DNA of 64,000 bases from contig NC_031500.1 of NCBI RefSeq assembly GCF_000237925.1, positions 15,463,753-15,527,752 of the forward strand, read 5' to 3'. Position 1 is the first letter of the stretch. The number at the start of each line of letters is the position of its first letter. Under the pieces are notes generated by a model, which ran no database searches, was not told the origin of the DNA, and saw nothing but the letters and a program-made list of their open reading frames with translations. The translations under genes and the position numbers were made by a program. Below are positions 39,771 to 52,009 of the stretch, in pieces. The DNA is from Schistosoma mansoni (taxonomy: Eukaryota; Platyhelminthes; Trematoda; Strigeidida; Schistosomatidae).

Positions 39771-41200
39771 TGCAATTTAGTATTATAATCTTTCGATTAC
39801 ATCATCATGATTATTCCTTGTTCACATGTCCTCAGGAAACTAGTACTTTGACAAAAAGGATTCGCATATACATACGATTGTACAGCTTAATAATGAATTC
39901 GTCGAAAAGAGATCCCTTCGCTGAACTTCGTGTTTTCAGTGTATAAATGAGATTTATCTTTCAATTAATCAAGTAAGACGTAAGATTTGATTGAAGTCAA
40001 TCACTCAAGTATGATCCAGTTATTCAATGTTGTTGTAGTTAGCACGAGACCTAAAAGTGTACACTGTTGAGAAGTATCAAAATAGGATGGAACATCTGTT
40101 CAATGCTTTATTCTTCTCACTGGTTGTTCAGTTGGTCAACAGTTGATAGAAATCACACTGCAATATACCATTCAAAGTTGTTATCCTCAGTATAACTACT
40201 TTATTTAATTAAATACAATAAAATCTTGTAGTGACGTGTAGCGAAATAAGGACTCTTGTTTTTAGACCTTTTATCACTGGACATATAGAATCACTCTTCA
40301 AATATCAACATGATCAACTTATCTGACATTGATTCTTAGCCTATTTAATATTATACGTGAACTACTAAAATGTTAAAATACTAACACACGCTCTTACTCT
40401 CTCAACTAACTTTTGCTTCAAACGTAACAGTCAAGTTCAGATTAGTGTATGAGACTTTGGTTTACAATATATTATGTAAGAACTGACAACCAACGGAAGC
40501 TCTTTCAATTAATTGGAGACACCAGGACCATAAAGTATAGTGTTAATGAGACAACCGGTAGCATAGTCGTCAACATTCAGAAGCGCCGAACGCAGCATTT
40601 TGAAAATACAGTTTGTCTATCCTGTAGCCCTAGTAACTTCAAGTAAACTTTTTTTATCATAGTTAGTTGATATTGATCGAAACGGTAGTTGAAAAATCCA
40701 CAAAACACGCGGACCTAACTGTATACTGTCAGAATCTTTAAAGAATACTCTACTAAGATAACTACACAGATTGTTTAGAATGTGTGAATGTTGCATCACT
40801 AAGGAATGATATCACTACTATATCCAACACATTCGCAGTCTGTGTTAAAGACGAAGAAAGATTTAAAACTTCAAAGAGAAGTACATATCGAAAATGAATA
40901 TCCGTCAAAATCTATAAACAAGAATTTAAAGTTTAGATCTTAAGGATTCGATAACCTGTGTGGCATATAAGATGTTTTACATGAGCATCGATTTCACAAG
41001 TGACGAAACTGAAAATATCTACAAGATGAGTATCTCCAACTCTTTCAAAGGAATATTCTTATCAACCTTGAAGTTAATGATCTCCAGTCAACTTATATTT
41101 ATTAGCAATCTGAAGAATAAAATCCTTCACTCATCAATCCACTTGTCACTTAGGAGCTATATATATATAAGTCGATAATTTTGATGTTTGATTATAATTC
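39771..41200. other. Intergenic stretch, 3' side of MRRF
   Basis: At 40040-40110 a faint SINE-B relic (GTGTACACTGTTGAGAAGTA, AATAGGATGGAACATCTG). Otherwise nothing I can support. Confidence 0.4.
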
Positions 41201-41202
41201 CT

Positions 41203-41250
41203 TGAAAAAGCTTGGACCAGATTGCCAGGCGAAACGTTGGATTCACTACA
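41203..41250 (+). other. Hammerhead/Penelope-like motif
   Basis: CTTGAAAAAGC, then a GCTTGG/CCAGGC pairing around a 9-base loop, then GAAACGTTGG. The layout resembles the hammerhead-like ends of Penelope elements, but the CTGANGA core is not intact. Confidence 0.35.
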
Positions 41251-41639
41251 AATTCATTCGCTGAGATTTTACAAATATATATTATTCCTATTTAATGTCT
41301 ATAAGTCATTTGGTTAGCGGTCTATTAAAGGTAATTCAGAAACATTATTCGAAATAGTTGGAATGACACAGAAATAAAACAACGATAAGTTCAACAATTG
41401 AACACCTTGTGGACAAGCATTATTTGGTAATAACTGGCTAATCGTTCGAACCACTGATTAGATGAGTAAGCTCTCGTCTCCTTTTATTACGCAAGCTTCC
41501 ATCTTACATTTAGAGAAACCAGAAATGTGCATACAAGAGGAAGGCGGATGATGACTTTCAGAGACTATTTGCTAAGATCAGAACAGAATAATTTTCATAT
41601 GGGGTTGACAGAACAACCAATGAGTTATATGTGAAGAAA

Positions 41640-41765
41640 TTCGAATACTTCAAACTTCTATCTGAAGTTTGTGCTGACAATGTTGTTCAGAAGGACAATA
41701 AAAGCTCCATGACCAAACCATCCGTCTCAGAGAATAAAACTTCATCAAAAACATTGATACTTATA
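41640..41765 (+). repeat. Repeat F, single arm
   Basis: One arm only: GAAGTTTGTGCTGACAATGT, AAAGCTCCATGACCAAACCA, AACTTCATCAAAAAC. Confidence 0.55.
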
Positions 41766-41921
41766 TTACAAACCACTAATAAAAGATCCCAAAACATTAA
41801 AAAAAAACTATTTTAGAGAATCCAATCATATTAGTTACATAATATACATATATCTATGTATTAAAAGTTGGTTATAATTGAGAAACTATGTACAGGCAAC
41901 TTCGAAATAATATAGACGAAT

Positions 41922-42133
41922 TCACTTTTCACCTTCTAATTCAATTTTTTTCGGATTCCACATTGATTCAGCTAATTTATGTTGTTCCTTAACAACTGTG
42001 CGTAGATATTCACGAGCCATGAATAGATCATCTTCACTTAATTTTTCTTTAGCTTCTTTGGAATTTAATAGTTTATTATGAGCATGATAAATTTTATCCA
42101 TTTCATGAATTGTCTGATGTAATAATTCATGTC
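41922..42133 (-). CDS. MRRF: MRRF terminal exon 3
   Basis: Acceptor CACCAAATAG. Completes Gly, then HELLHQTIHEMDKIYHAH, and stops at TGA 41922-41924 after an acidic/basic end (KKIELEGEK). Confidence 0.75.
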
Positions 42134-45100
42134 CTATTTGGTGATACAATATTGTTTAGATAAAATGAAGAAAAAAAGGAAGTAGAAAACAAAAGAGACA
42201 AAAGAAAATACGATGCTCGATGAAATTTTTTACAATCAGATGGGGGTTTTGTGAAGATTTCAGTATTTTTATAGTTGAAATCATGAGTCAATTGAAGCTT
42301 GACCACCAGGGAAAACCTGGAAGCACTGGACGGCCGTTTAGTCCTATTATGGGACTCCTCAGCAGTGCGCATCCACGATCCTGCCTCGCGAGATTCGAAC
42401 CCAGGACCTATTAGTCTCGCGCCATAGCACTTAACCGATAGACCATTGAGCTGACCAGCATCCAATGGTGTTAATGTCTAACTTCAACCAAACCAATTTT
42501 ACTGATGTGGTGAGGAGAGAATTAAGCCTGACTACTTAGATCTTAATTTCATTGGCATGTATATGAGTGACCTACTTACAGAACATGCATCCTGAAATGG
42601 TTTATGTTTTAAATGACACTACTGATCATATTTATTCATGCGATGGTTATTTATTCGATACACGTGAAAGAAATTTTACCGGAGATTAGAAACCTATTCT
42701 GACGGCTAGTTGTTATGTCTATCTAAACTGATTTACTCAGAGATTTGGGGTTAACAAATATGTCTTGTGAACAGTTATCATTCGGTCACATTGTATTGTT
42801 GCATATCATCTGCTTGTTAGCATTTTACCTATTTATTTTCATGATTTCAGGCATGTTCATCATCAGAAATCTTAAAACTCTTCTTAATCAAGTGTATTAT
42901 ATATGTATATAATACTAATGAGTAACTGTTAACTCGTGGTATGTTTTTGATGTCCATGTTCGGCAAGTTAGTCAAACCTCTGTTCTATATTTTATTAGTT
43001 CACTTAATTAATATTTTTCCAGTTATAATTAATCATTTTACTCGCTTTTTCTATACCTTGAACGTTCGGTATTTGCAGCTGATTTTATTATGCCTGTTAC
43101 GATGTGGTAGAAGTGAATCAGTAATGGTTTCTTCATCTCCGCTGTTTATCATTGATTATCCATTCACGGTCTGTGGAATAAGTACAGGTTGGGTTCTCAT
43201 GGTTTTTGATGAAACTTAGAAAAAACTGTCAGAGAATTCATAAAATGGTAAGTGTTATTTATGGGGATAACTCAATGAAGAAAATAGCTCTTTTCAGATG
43301 TAACGACTGTTTGAATGAGACCCGTAAAAGATACAAGAGTGATGTAAAGCTAGGACCAGTGCCGACTTGCCATGAAAATGTTGAACGTATGCCTTCTAGT
43401 AAGCAATTAGCTATCCAACTATTTGCCAATTAACTGGATTTGGAAAAAGCGTACGTCTTTGGTGGTTTGATACCTGACTCCAGTTATATCATAAGATGAT
43501 TGCTATCGAAATATATATCCCGGCTAGCCTCGTATATGATTATCGACTTTAATAGTGCTAGTGAATAACAGAATTAAACAAGTCAAATACGAAAATGGAT
43601 TTCGAATACGTATATTTCATACAATCGTTGATCCGGACAAATGATCAAAGAAACGAAGCGAAGCGCATCGGAATGACGCGCAGTGAGCGCAAGTGGGCCA
43701 AAAAATTTTGGCGAACATGTAACAATAATATAGCTAAGAAGTCTAACTCCTGAGAAAATTGAGAGATATTGCGGACAATGAAAACGAAGACAGAAAACGT
43801 GTAGTGCTACAAGCAGCAATTATTTTGACAAGGATAAGACTAGTGTACCTTAAATTTGGCAGAATAAAGCCTTTATAATATTTGTCCGTTTATTTATCAG
43901 AGAAACCATGTACTTGCTAACTGATAAATAATTCAATATCATAATAATTTTGGTCAACACCTCATATACAAATAATAGTTTTAACTTTTTCATACATATT
44001 TGCAAAGGAGTACTTTTTAGAAGGCTGAAAAACAGACGTTTGGAACCTTTCTAGTAACGAAATCAGTGAAATCAGTTAATAATTATTATCCTAAGAGGAC
44101 AATGGTCAAACACAGAGTCGCCGAACATCCTCAAATTGAAGAGGCCACGTTTTCAAAATATAAAGTAAAACTGAGCCCTGTTGAATTGTAGACACGACCT
44201 TTCACAACCAGACTAATATCACGGAGCCAAAAATGGACCAGATCGGTATAGGCCTCTCTGGCTTTCATTATACGTGAATTGATCTCATCACTCATGCAAC
44301 CAACAGCACTTACACAGATATCCAGATACATAAACTTCTCAACTACTTCTATCTCCTCACTAACCAGGGTGAGTGCACAATCAGAGTCCTCCCAGTCTTG
44401 TAAAAACACTTTGTACTTAAAAGGTAGATAGCACGAAAATCAGTCTGCTCCTCGTGAAGCCAATAGTTTGGATGCAATCGGAAGTAGACTTATGCCCCCG
44501 ATAGTTGTTACAGAAACGACGTGAACCCTTTTTAAAGATAGGGACGACTATAGACTCATTCCATGATGTTAGAACACTCTCTAATTGCTAAATCTTTGTA
44601 AACAGTTAGGCCTATTCCTTAACGAAAAGGTCGCCCTCACCTTTAGAAAGAGCCGGAGGTAAGTCATCTGGGCCTGGCGATTTGTGGCGCTTCGGAAGTT
44701 GAAGTTCCTTGCATACTCTCGCTTCGTTACGTGAACTATTCGTCACCACCCATGGAGAAAAGGAAAGTTTGATTGATGTCGCTGGAGTAGCAAACCAGCT
44801 GAACGGTTCTTCGAAGAACTCTGCCCATCGTCTAAGACGTCGATAGATGTTGATTGGCATCCTATCAGCTTCACAGTTTGTTTCAATCACCTCAGACCTC
44901 TTGTTACCAGAGTCTTGGATGAGTTTAGAGAGCTTCCGGTAGTCACCAGATGTATCTGCTGCTTCCAACTCGTTAACACGATCCGATCATCAGCTTTCTA
45001 GGTCATTACACAAGTTTTGAACAATTTCATCAGGTAACAATCTCTTTTATAGTCAAACTCGCGGCAATCAAGAGAAGACAAACGTGTCTCAACGAGACCA

Positions 45101-48100
45101 TATCAGCACTTCAAAAGGAGTAAAAGTTTTATATACAACCATGCAAACGGTAGCTGATCGCGATGTGATCAATCTGGTTCTAGGCTTGATATGTAGAGGG
45201 AGGACGCCACACAACACATCAGAGATTCCTTTTCCGATAATTAGTGCAAACTGGGAACAGGTAGTCTGCCCAAAGTTGGAGTAGATAGTCATCGTTATAA
45301 GACCTACAACCAACAGGTCCCCATAGGCTACACAAACGACTCTCTCCTTCACCTGGACACCCAACCTGTACATTCAAATCCCCACTTAGCACTACAGTAT
45401 CTGTCGAACAGGCTTTCTGGAGATCACTTGGTTGGTGTTATGACTCATTTTGATTGTACCCGGGTAGCAATCTGTCGGGGCGTATGTGGAGATAACGAAA
45501 ATTCATCACTTCTTATACCGACTTCTTACTTCGAAGGAGCTTTGTAATCTAAAAGAGCATAATCGACCGTTGATGGGGATCTAATCGATTATTGGTGCCT
45601 GTAGCGCTGAGTTCGAAGCCACAGATGGAGAGTTAATCTATAAGACTTCATTAGATTCTTGAATAAGGGTCTCGGATAGACAGCGGACATCGACGTCAAA
45701 ACTTTCCGAAGACATGACCAACCCTAGCTGTCGTCCGATCTGTATTTGTGTGAAAACGTTGAGGGAGGCCTGTTTGAATGACATACGTGGTTTCAGAAAG
45801 GATGATTCAGAATTTGTATTCGGTGACGGCATTCAACTTTCGACTATTGAGACTTCAGATCTTTCAAATAGGACAAGATTTCCACCATAGGCAAGTTGCT
45901 TTATAAGTTAATAACAAAACAAGACCGAAAGTGAGAATGAAAGGAAATAGACAATTGACGCAATGTAGAATAAGAACGAACGTTACCAAATAGTTTTGAG
46001 TTTAATTCACGAGAATCAGGATTGAAGAAAGCATATTTCTTTCCAATTGTGATTATCACTGAATCTGTGTAATGGCTGAGATACTGCCCGTGTACCCAAA
46101 CCGAAGCAGGTGGTCTGCCTAGGAGGACACTCCCCGAACCTTTGACCCAGAGATCTAATCCACAAGGTAATGAGGTAACGCTAGGAGATGCAGTTCTATC
46201 TTAGCCAATGGTTAACATTAGGGTTGCACGTCATTTGTTCCCTCAGGATCCTGGAGCTAATGTGGACCATTCGTTCGGAATCAAGGTTTTCCAACTCGCC
46301 TAAGTTTATTTATTTGAACACATAAATATTGGTACAAAGGGGCACCGAATACATATGCGACGCACAAATCTCATTCGATTTGTGTGAGGGTTGTGATACA
46401 ACCCAGGTGCCCAAACTGAAGCAGGTGGTTTTCTTAGGGGGCCACACCCGGAGCCTTTCACCTAAATGTCTGATCCACAAGACAGTAAAGCACCGTAAGG
46501 AGATACAGTCCCATGGTAGCCGGTGACCAACGATTGGTTCATACGCCATTTGTTCCCTTAGGATCCTGGAGCCCATCTGCACCAGTAGTTTGGAATCAGG
46601 ATTTTCCAACTCCCTAGATGGACTTTCCATGTCCACCAACCCGGTTAAAGTGCGGATATTCGTTTTTCGTTCTCTCAATTTCGTAAACAACAGTAATGCC
46701 ACGAGAAGGCAGTGAGTAGGACTTCCCTGGCATAGGCTTTATACGCGTGGCCATATGAGAGCATTTCGAGAGGGAGAGCGGACTCTCCCCACTCCCGGCC
46801 ATACTAGGGCATTTGGGGGCAACTCGCCTAAGTGGGTCTTCCGTACCCACCAACCTGGTTTAAGAGTCGAACGTTAGCTTTTCGTCCTCTTAATTTTGTG
46901 AGCGAAACCCCCGCCGCAATAAGGCAGAGAAGTATGACTTTTGTGGCAGCGGCTATAAACGAGTGGTTGTATGAGAGTACTTCGAGAGACAGGGAGAGCG
47001 GACTCTTCATCTTTGGCAATACCAAGACATTTGGGGACCGTTTAGTATACATGACTAAATAGAGTAAAAATATAATATTCACAATTCTGTTAACATAGTT
47101 TTTTATGCTACCTATTGATGAGTAATTTGGACCTAGACTAACCTTGAGCCAGGGCTCTTTGACGAGATTCCTTGGTAATAACAGTATTTAATTGTATGGT
47201 AAATGCACATTGACTAACTGTTTGAACTCTGCTTTCCCCAGAACCGTCTTTACATGGATCTAAAAAGGCAATTACTGCCTTTCGAGCAGAAACAAAAAGT
47301 TCAGGTCTGCCAGTAAGATCGACGAGAAGATATTGATTCCCTAAATTTGCTTTGTTATGAGAATCTTTTGAGGTCATGTTTTGATTCATATTATTTTGCA
47401 GGATAATATTCGCCACTTGACCAAGTTTTACATTTAGTTCAGGAAGCTATAAAATGGACAGATCACATAGAGAGAGTCAAATTGTAGTATAATGATGGAT
47501 TAGATGTTTACATGTAAAATGATAGCAAAGTTGTTTATGTCATATCTGCTAAAGCATTATAGTTTACAAACGAAATGAAGTACATTACTGTAACTAATTA
47601 ACAAAAGCATTGAATTTTGAAGAAGTAACAGATTGTCTTTTGGGTAGAGTTCGTACATATACATTGATATAGTTGTCAAGAATTCAATGTAGCACTTGAA
47701 TCACAATTTCAACGCTATATTAGCGATCTACGAAACTTGCAATCTCCTATGACTTACGTCTGAGATTACTTCGAATTATCTTTAATTTTATTGTATTGTA
47801 TTTTAGCGCATTGTTCTACTGAAGAGAAAATCTAATCTACTGATCACTTGTGATGCTGTTTTGTTATTATTTCATTTGGAGACCCCTACTAAGAATTTAG
47901 TTAAATTGGCACTAAACAAGTGATTATTAGCATCATTGATCATCATCAACAACAAGATTTCTGTATCCGTGCTGAGAATGATGTCAGTCACTGACACACC
48001 ATACAACATAGTAATATATCCATTTTCTGTTTACTTCATGAAGTCATTATAGCGAATGACTGTTGAATTAAGCACTTTCATATAAAAAGCTAACGGAAAT

Positions 48101-49625
48101 ATGATAGAAACCCTGCTCTTCTATTAGTATACCTTACTAAAATGAGTAAAAAGTTTACATTTTTTCACTTTACCAAAAAATACGATGGAAAAATGACACC
48201 ACCGTGTATACAGTAAACTTTTCCTATAAGTGACATCTCTGCAAATATACCATCTAATGGAAAATATATGAAATTGAGGAATATTAAGTGATCAATCCTT
48301 TGTACAGGTTGAATGTCAATAAAAATATGCTAATATGAACAAAACAAGCGTGAAAACATTTGCGGAGTACAATAAATGTATTGCATCCCGTTGCTTCCTC
48401 ATCAGCGACATACAAGCTATGTTTCACCACAACCAATTATTAGCATGATGTTCGATTTGAAAAATGAAGCGTCAATAATGAATAGGTTATTTGTAACGTA
48501 AACGAAGTTAAGAATTCAACACTTTAACAGGTTTTTATAACTGTTTACGGTTATAACCCTAAGATATTAAAAAAATATTACTACGCGATAAAAAAAATTG
48601 GGTTCCTAAAAAGTGTAGAATGAAAATGAGAACGTGTGAGTTTAGCTCAATAAACTTTGGCCACAACTGACCGAAAAAGAAAGGGCAAATACGTTTAATT
48701 CGCTTCTGTTACCAAGCCAGATGGAAGCTAAGCAATAACTTTTTGAGAATACAGACGTTAAGTTTAAGCCTTATGACTGTTTTAGTCCTCGAGAATCGTA
48801 AGGAGGTGGGACTGGACTATTAGCTAATCGCTTCAAATAAGTTCACTGCATCAACGTTATGCCACGTGTCCAGCAGGTGACGCGCTATTGAACTAAGAAA
48901 ACTATTTTGAGCTTGGAGACGTAGATTTCTTGGAATATTTTGAGTAAAACGAATGAATGCTCGTCTTTCTGTGCGTTCGACGTACATGCTTTTTCATGTA
49001 CATGCAAAGCGATATATGTAATTGGAGGCGACATAACGAATAGATTTCTGCTCCTGCTTATACTACTACGCGGAGTGTTGTGTATGCACTTGTTTGTATA
49101 ATTCTAGTGGCTGGTCGATTCTATGTAGATTGGTGAAGCAACTTACAGTAATTAAATTGCTCCACTCTGAAAGTGCAAGCTAAGGAATATACCTTCACTC
49201 AATAGCTACCGAGAACTAAATTGTGGGTTCATACGTCAACATTTGTGAACATACTTGAATCAAGTGACCGGATAACTTAAATTATTATAAAACCATATAC
49301 TTACCATAATATCGAAGAATGTCTGTGGAGTCATTCTTAAACTCAAACGCTGGACTATAAAGTTTTGAAAACGTGACAAGACATTCTGAAATTCTTTGTT
49401 CATTTTATCCTCCTTTAGAAATGACAAAACTTCTGCAGTGATATCATTTCGACCAAGTTTTTTAACGTTTTTCACATGTCCTCCTTTAGATTTCCAGCGT
49501 ATTGTTGGGTGTAAAACCCAATTTTGTGAACATGCCGGGTCAAAGATACTTCCTTTGCAAACCGACGACTGATAAACGCTGACTAAGGAAGAGCTAACCC
49601 TTTGAAGTGACAATAGACGATTCAT
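41922..49625 (-). CDS. MRRF: Mitochondrial ribosome recycling factor
   Basis: Three exons, 49305-49625, 47143-47446 and 41922-42133, join in phases 0 and 1 to give a 278-aa protein; family members of mitochondria are about 260 aa. Residues 1 to about 45 are basic, Ser-rich and low in acid, as in a mitochondrial targeting peptide. KSKGG at about 45 to IVQRLSLRMTPQTFFDIM at about 90-107 matches the entry to the RRF domain (R-T-P-x-x-D-I pattern). Exon 2 has the YLLVDLTGRPELFVSARKAV and TIQLNTVITKESRQ segments, which fit the beta-rich domain and its return. Exon 3 supplies the long C-terminal helix (MDKIYHAHNKLL ... KLSEDDLFMAREYL). Known role: splits post-termination mitoribosomes with mitochondrial EF-G2. 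The similarity is by recalled pattern, not by alignment. Confidence 0.72.
42225..42500 (-). mobile_element. SINE-B copy in MRRF intron 2
   Basis: Complete tail, ribozyme region (GAAAC mutated to TAAAC), B box GGTTCGAATCTCG and leader to TTAGACATTAACACCATTGG. Lies about 90 bases from exon 3. Confidence 0.85.
42501..43202. other. MRRF intron 2 sequence, nothing recognised
   Basis: AT-rich; open frame 42941-43219 has no domain I recognise. Confidence 0.4.
43203..43440 (+). pseudogene. Mariner-like transposase N-terminal fragment
   Basis: The frame has a helix-turn-helix-like start with MVSVIYGDNSMKKIALFRC, followed by GPVPTCHENVERM. This follows the mariner order (VYGD, then a W/F segment, then a G-R-P-[ST] linker and EN[VI]) in decayed form. 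No DDE motifs follow, so it is a relic. Confidence 0.45.
43441..44129. other. MRRF intron 2, unassigned block
   Basis: A GC-richer piece from 43634 to 43888 has 9-bp inverted ends (CGGACAAAT and ATTTGTCCG) and might be a small MITE; weak. Confidence 0.3.
44130..45840 (-). pseudogene. Antisense non-LTR retrotransposon relic
   Basis: In minus-strand order: a decayed endonuclease part (FDVDVRCLSETLIQESNEV near 45640-45720; a YAPTD-like motif near 45475), then a linker ending HKSPGPDDLPP (about 44665). Next comes a reverse transcriptase segment (WNESIVVPIFKKGSR near 44535-44580) and a C-terminal piece (EKFMYLDICVSAVG). Many stops and a large deletion remove the catalytic FADD region. It lies in MRRF intron 2 on the same strand as the gene. 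Confidence 0.75.
46068..46304 (-). repeat. Older repeat C copy, downstream half
   Basis: Diverged repeat C interrupted at 46304. The other half is 46820-47040. Confidence 0.82.
46305..46819 (-). mobile_element. Young repeat C copy nested in an older one (515 bp)
   Basis: Bounded by a 13-bp direct repeat, CAACTCGCCTAAG, at 46292-46304 and 46820-46832. Minus strand runs from CCCCCAAATGCCCTAGTATG to TTCAAATAAATAAA. The open frame at 46310-46702 covers most of its length (130 codons) without a stop. The long target duplication and AAATA-type tail point to LINE-mediated retroposition. Confidence 0.88.
46820..47040 (-). repeat. Older repeat C copy, upstream half
   Basis: Continues the copy at 46068-46304 after the nested insertion, ending CCAAATGTCTTGG near 47035. 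Confidence 0.82.
47143..47446 (-). CDS. MRRF: MRRF exon 2
   Basis: Acceptor CATTTTATAG, starts LPELNVKLGQVANIIL, ends ALAQ plus one base before donor GTTAGT, phase 1. Confidence 0.75.
47447..49304. other. MRRF intron 1
   Basis: 1.86 kb with GTAAGT donor and TATAG acceptor. AT-rich, no repeat copy recognised, in contrast to intron 2. Confidence 0.6.
49305..49625 (-). CDS. MRRF: MRRF exon 1
   Basis: ATG at 49625, 107 codons, donor GTAAGT directly after FFDIM, phase 0. Confidence 0.75.
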
Positions 49626-51480
49626 GCTAATTGAGATACGTTATTCCATGCAATTCGAAAGTGTAGACAGCAAAATTTATCCGACTCGTTATAGATGGAA
49701 AAAAAATACTAACCAGTGTATTGATGAGTCAACAACAGCAAACTCTGAAGAAAGTAATGGAAACGAATGTGGTAGAATACCAAATAACAAGTAAGAATGG
49801 AGCCATGTGAAAAACTGTAAAACAAACATATCCAGCATCCAAAATGAATACGTATAGACAAATTCAAGACTATACCCAATCTTAGTGAACTGGGTCGGTC
49901 TACTAAGTACCACTTGGTTTGCTTCAATTGCATTACACGACAAAGATTATTCTTGAAAATAAAAATGTAACTAAATTAAAAGGGGACATTAGCATACGGT
50001 CTAAAGACAGTAGTTAGACTTTTCAAAATAGTCGTTAACTTTCAAAGTGATGTGGTTTTGAAATGAGTGGTAGTGTTTAATTAGATACACAACAAACTGA
50101 AATGTAGTAAAATCATGGTATAAAGTTTGTGAGAACGAAATACTTTGATTACAACAGCTCTGTAATTTATTAGAGGCAGATCTACATTTACTTGAGTAAA
50201 TGCTTGAGATATCAGTTGCTTTATATTGACTTTAAAATAAGTCAGAATTATAGGACTGAATAACTAAGGAAGCAAATGAAGATCCATTTCAATTACTATT
50301 TAATCTCATTAATATTTTTTAGATATTATTCTATGAAAAGTGGACAATTTATATCTGGTTTTCTAGCATGTAGATATGTACATGGGAGGGTTGCAGTTAC
50401 TTTTAACTATTCATCAAAACACCTACCAGATTCTCGCACTTGTGTTCAATCGAATTAACTGGCTACCTGTTCCATAAAAATGATGAAAATCGCATCACAG
50501 TTCATAATGGCCACTGAAATGTTGGATTAGTGATCAGGATACAGGGCTTTAGAAACTATGCTTTAGGTCTAAAGCAAACTTTCGAAATTACTACAAAGAG
50601 TTTACTTTTGGGAGTGAATACGATAAGATCATGTACTATCCAATTGAAAGTGAAGGTTCTTAAACTTGCCTAAATTAAATATAGGCTCCCTCTGTCTAGA
50701 TGATGAATTGTTCGTTTATACAACTACAACTGTAACTTAATTATTGTAATCATAATTAGTTGTTACGTGAACGACGAACTCAAAAAAAACACTATTTAGT
50801 TCCACAGAGCAATAACTTAACAGAACTACAATACGTTCTTAGTGCTTAGTAATATACACTTAAGAGGTATTACATTCTAAAAATTTGATAAGGATCAAGT
50901 TATGCAAAGTTAGTTTTGGGCAACGCTTCAAGAGTATCGTTCACTGACGGAGGTTGCTGAGCTCAGAAGGTCAAACTGTCGGTGCGTCGAAGCACCCAGA
51001 AAATGCGAAAAGTTTCGCAGAAGTGGTCAAATCAAGTCATTTTAAGATTTGAATTGAGTTCAGCCACACTATGTTTGATGACAGCTATCCTTCAAGTGAC
51101 GAAAACGATGCCATCGTGGTGATGAATAATATAGGACGAATGATATTATGTTGTAGCGTTCTAAACCGAATAGACGCAACTATCGTTAAAGGCCAACAGT
51201 TCAAACTTGGTTCAGGAGAAAAAGCTTACTATATGTTCTTTGTTATTCTCATCTCTGTATTACAATTGAGATCTTGATTACAGTAATTAATAGTTATTGT
51301 TTAATTCATTCATCACATTCAGGGATAAAAACGTTAGTTAATGTCAGTAGTAGTCGCGTAACAGCTAAAGTAATTTACTTTTGTATGCATGGGACTAAAA
51401 TGAAAGTCAGTTCTCTTTTTCATAGCTTTAGTTTTTAATTGTAGCTGTAAATAATTCCCCAAAATCAGTATCTCATTAAA
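49626..51480. other. MRRF upstream/intergenic stretch
   Basis: No promoter element that I can support. Open frames at 49689-49943 and 50276-50458 have no domain or splice evidence. Confidence 0.35.
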
Positions 51481-51620
51481 TGTTCGACATTGGATGCTGA
51501 CCACGTTGTTTAAGTGGACTTATTTAACTGAAGATGTTCGGTCATGCATCCGTACCAGATCATGTTTCGAACCAGCGTGGGACACAGCTCCTACGTTCAA
51601 TAGCCAGCTTAGAGTAAACG
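51480..51620 (+). repeat. Repeat H, copy 1
   Basis: TCGACATTGGATGCTGACCA, TGAAGATGTTCGGTCATGCA and ACCAGATCATG match 56525-56640 (+) and 56140-56245 (-). Confidence 0.65.
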
Positions 51621-52009
51621 CTTCGCGATATATTGATAACGTATCCTTCCCACCACTTCTCGTCTGACTTTTGATTTCGATTAGTTGGGGAACGCTTCGT
51701 ACATAGGTGTTACTGGTAGCTAGTTGTCAAACTAGAAACTAGTCGTATCTTCAGTGGTGAGCACGACGTGATCTGTTACACCAAGCCATTAAACTGTGAG
51801 TCTGTTCCTTTTTGGAATTTCATTAATCATTGAAATTGACTTATTTGACTTTTATATATTGTGATATTTTTTTTCTCGAGTTTGCATACATACATTAATT
51901 ACTTGTTTTTCGTTCATCATAATACTTAATTTTTCACAATGACCGAACAGACACCACAAGTATTTAAGTAAAGGGCTATCACCCCACCTTCGATTCAGTT
52001 ACCGTCATT
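51621..52009. other. Intergenic, nothing recognised
   Basis: No supported feature. Confidence 0.4.

Noticed and set aside
43634-43888. Small MITE with 9-bp inverted ends
   Set aside because: Nine bases can arise by chance in this length; no second copy or target duplication was seen, so I kept it only as a remark.
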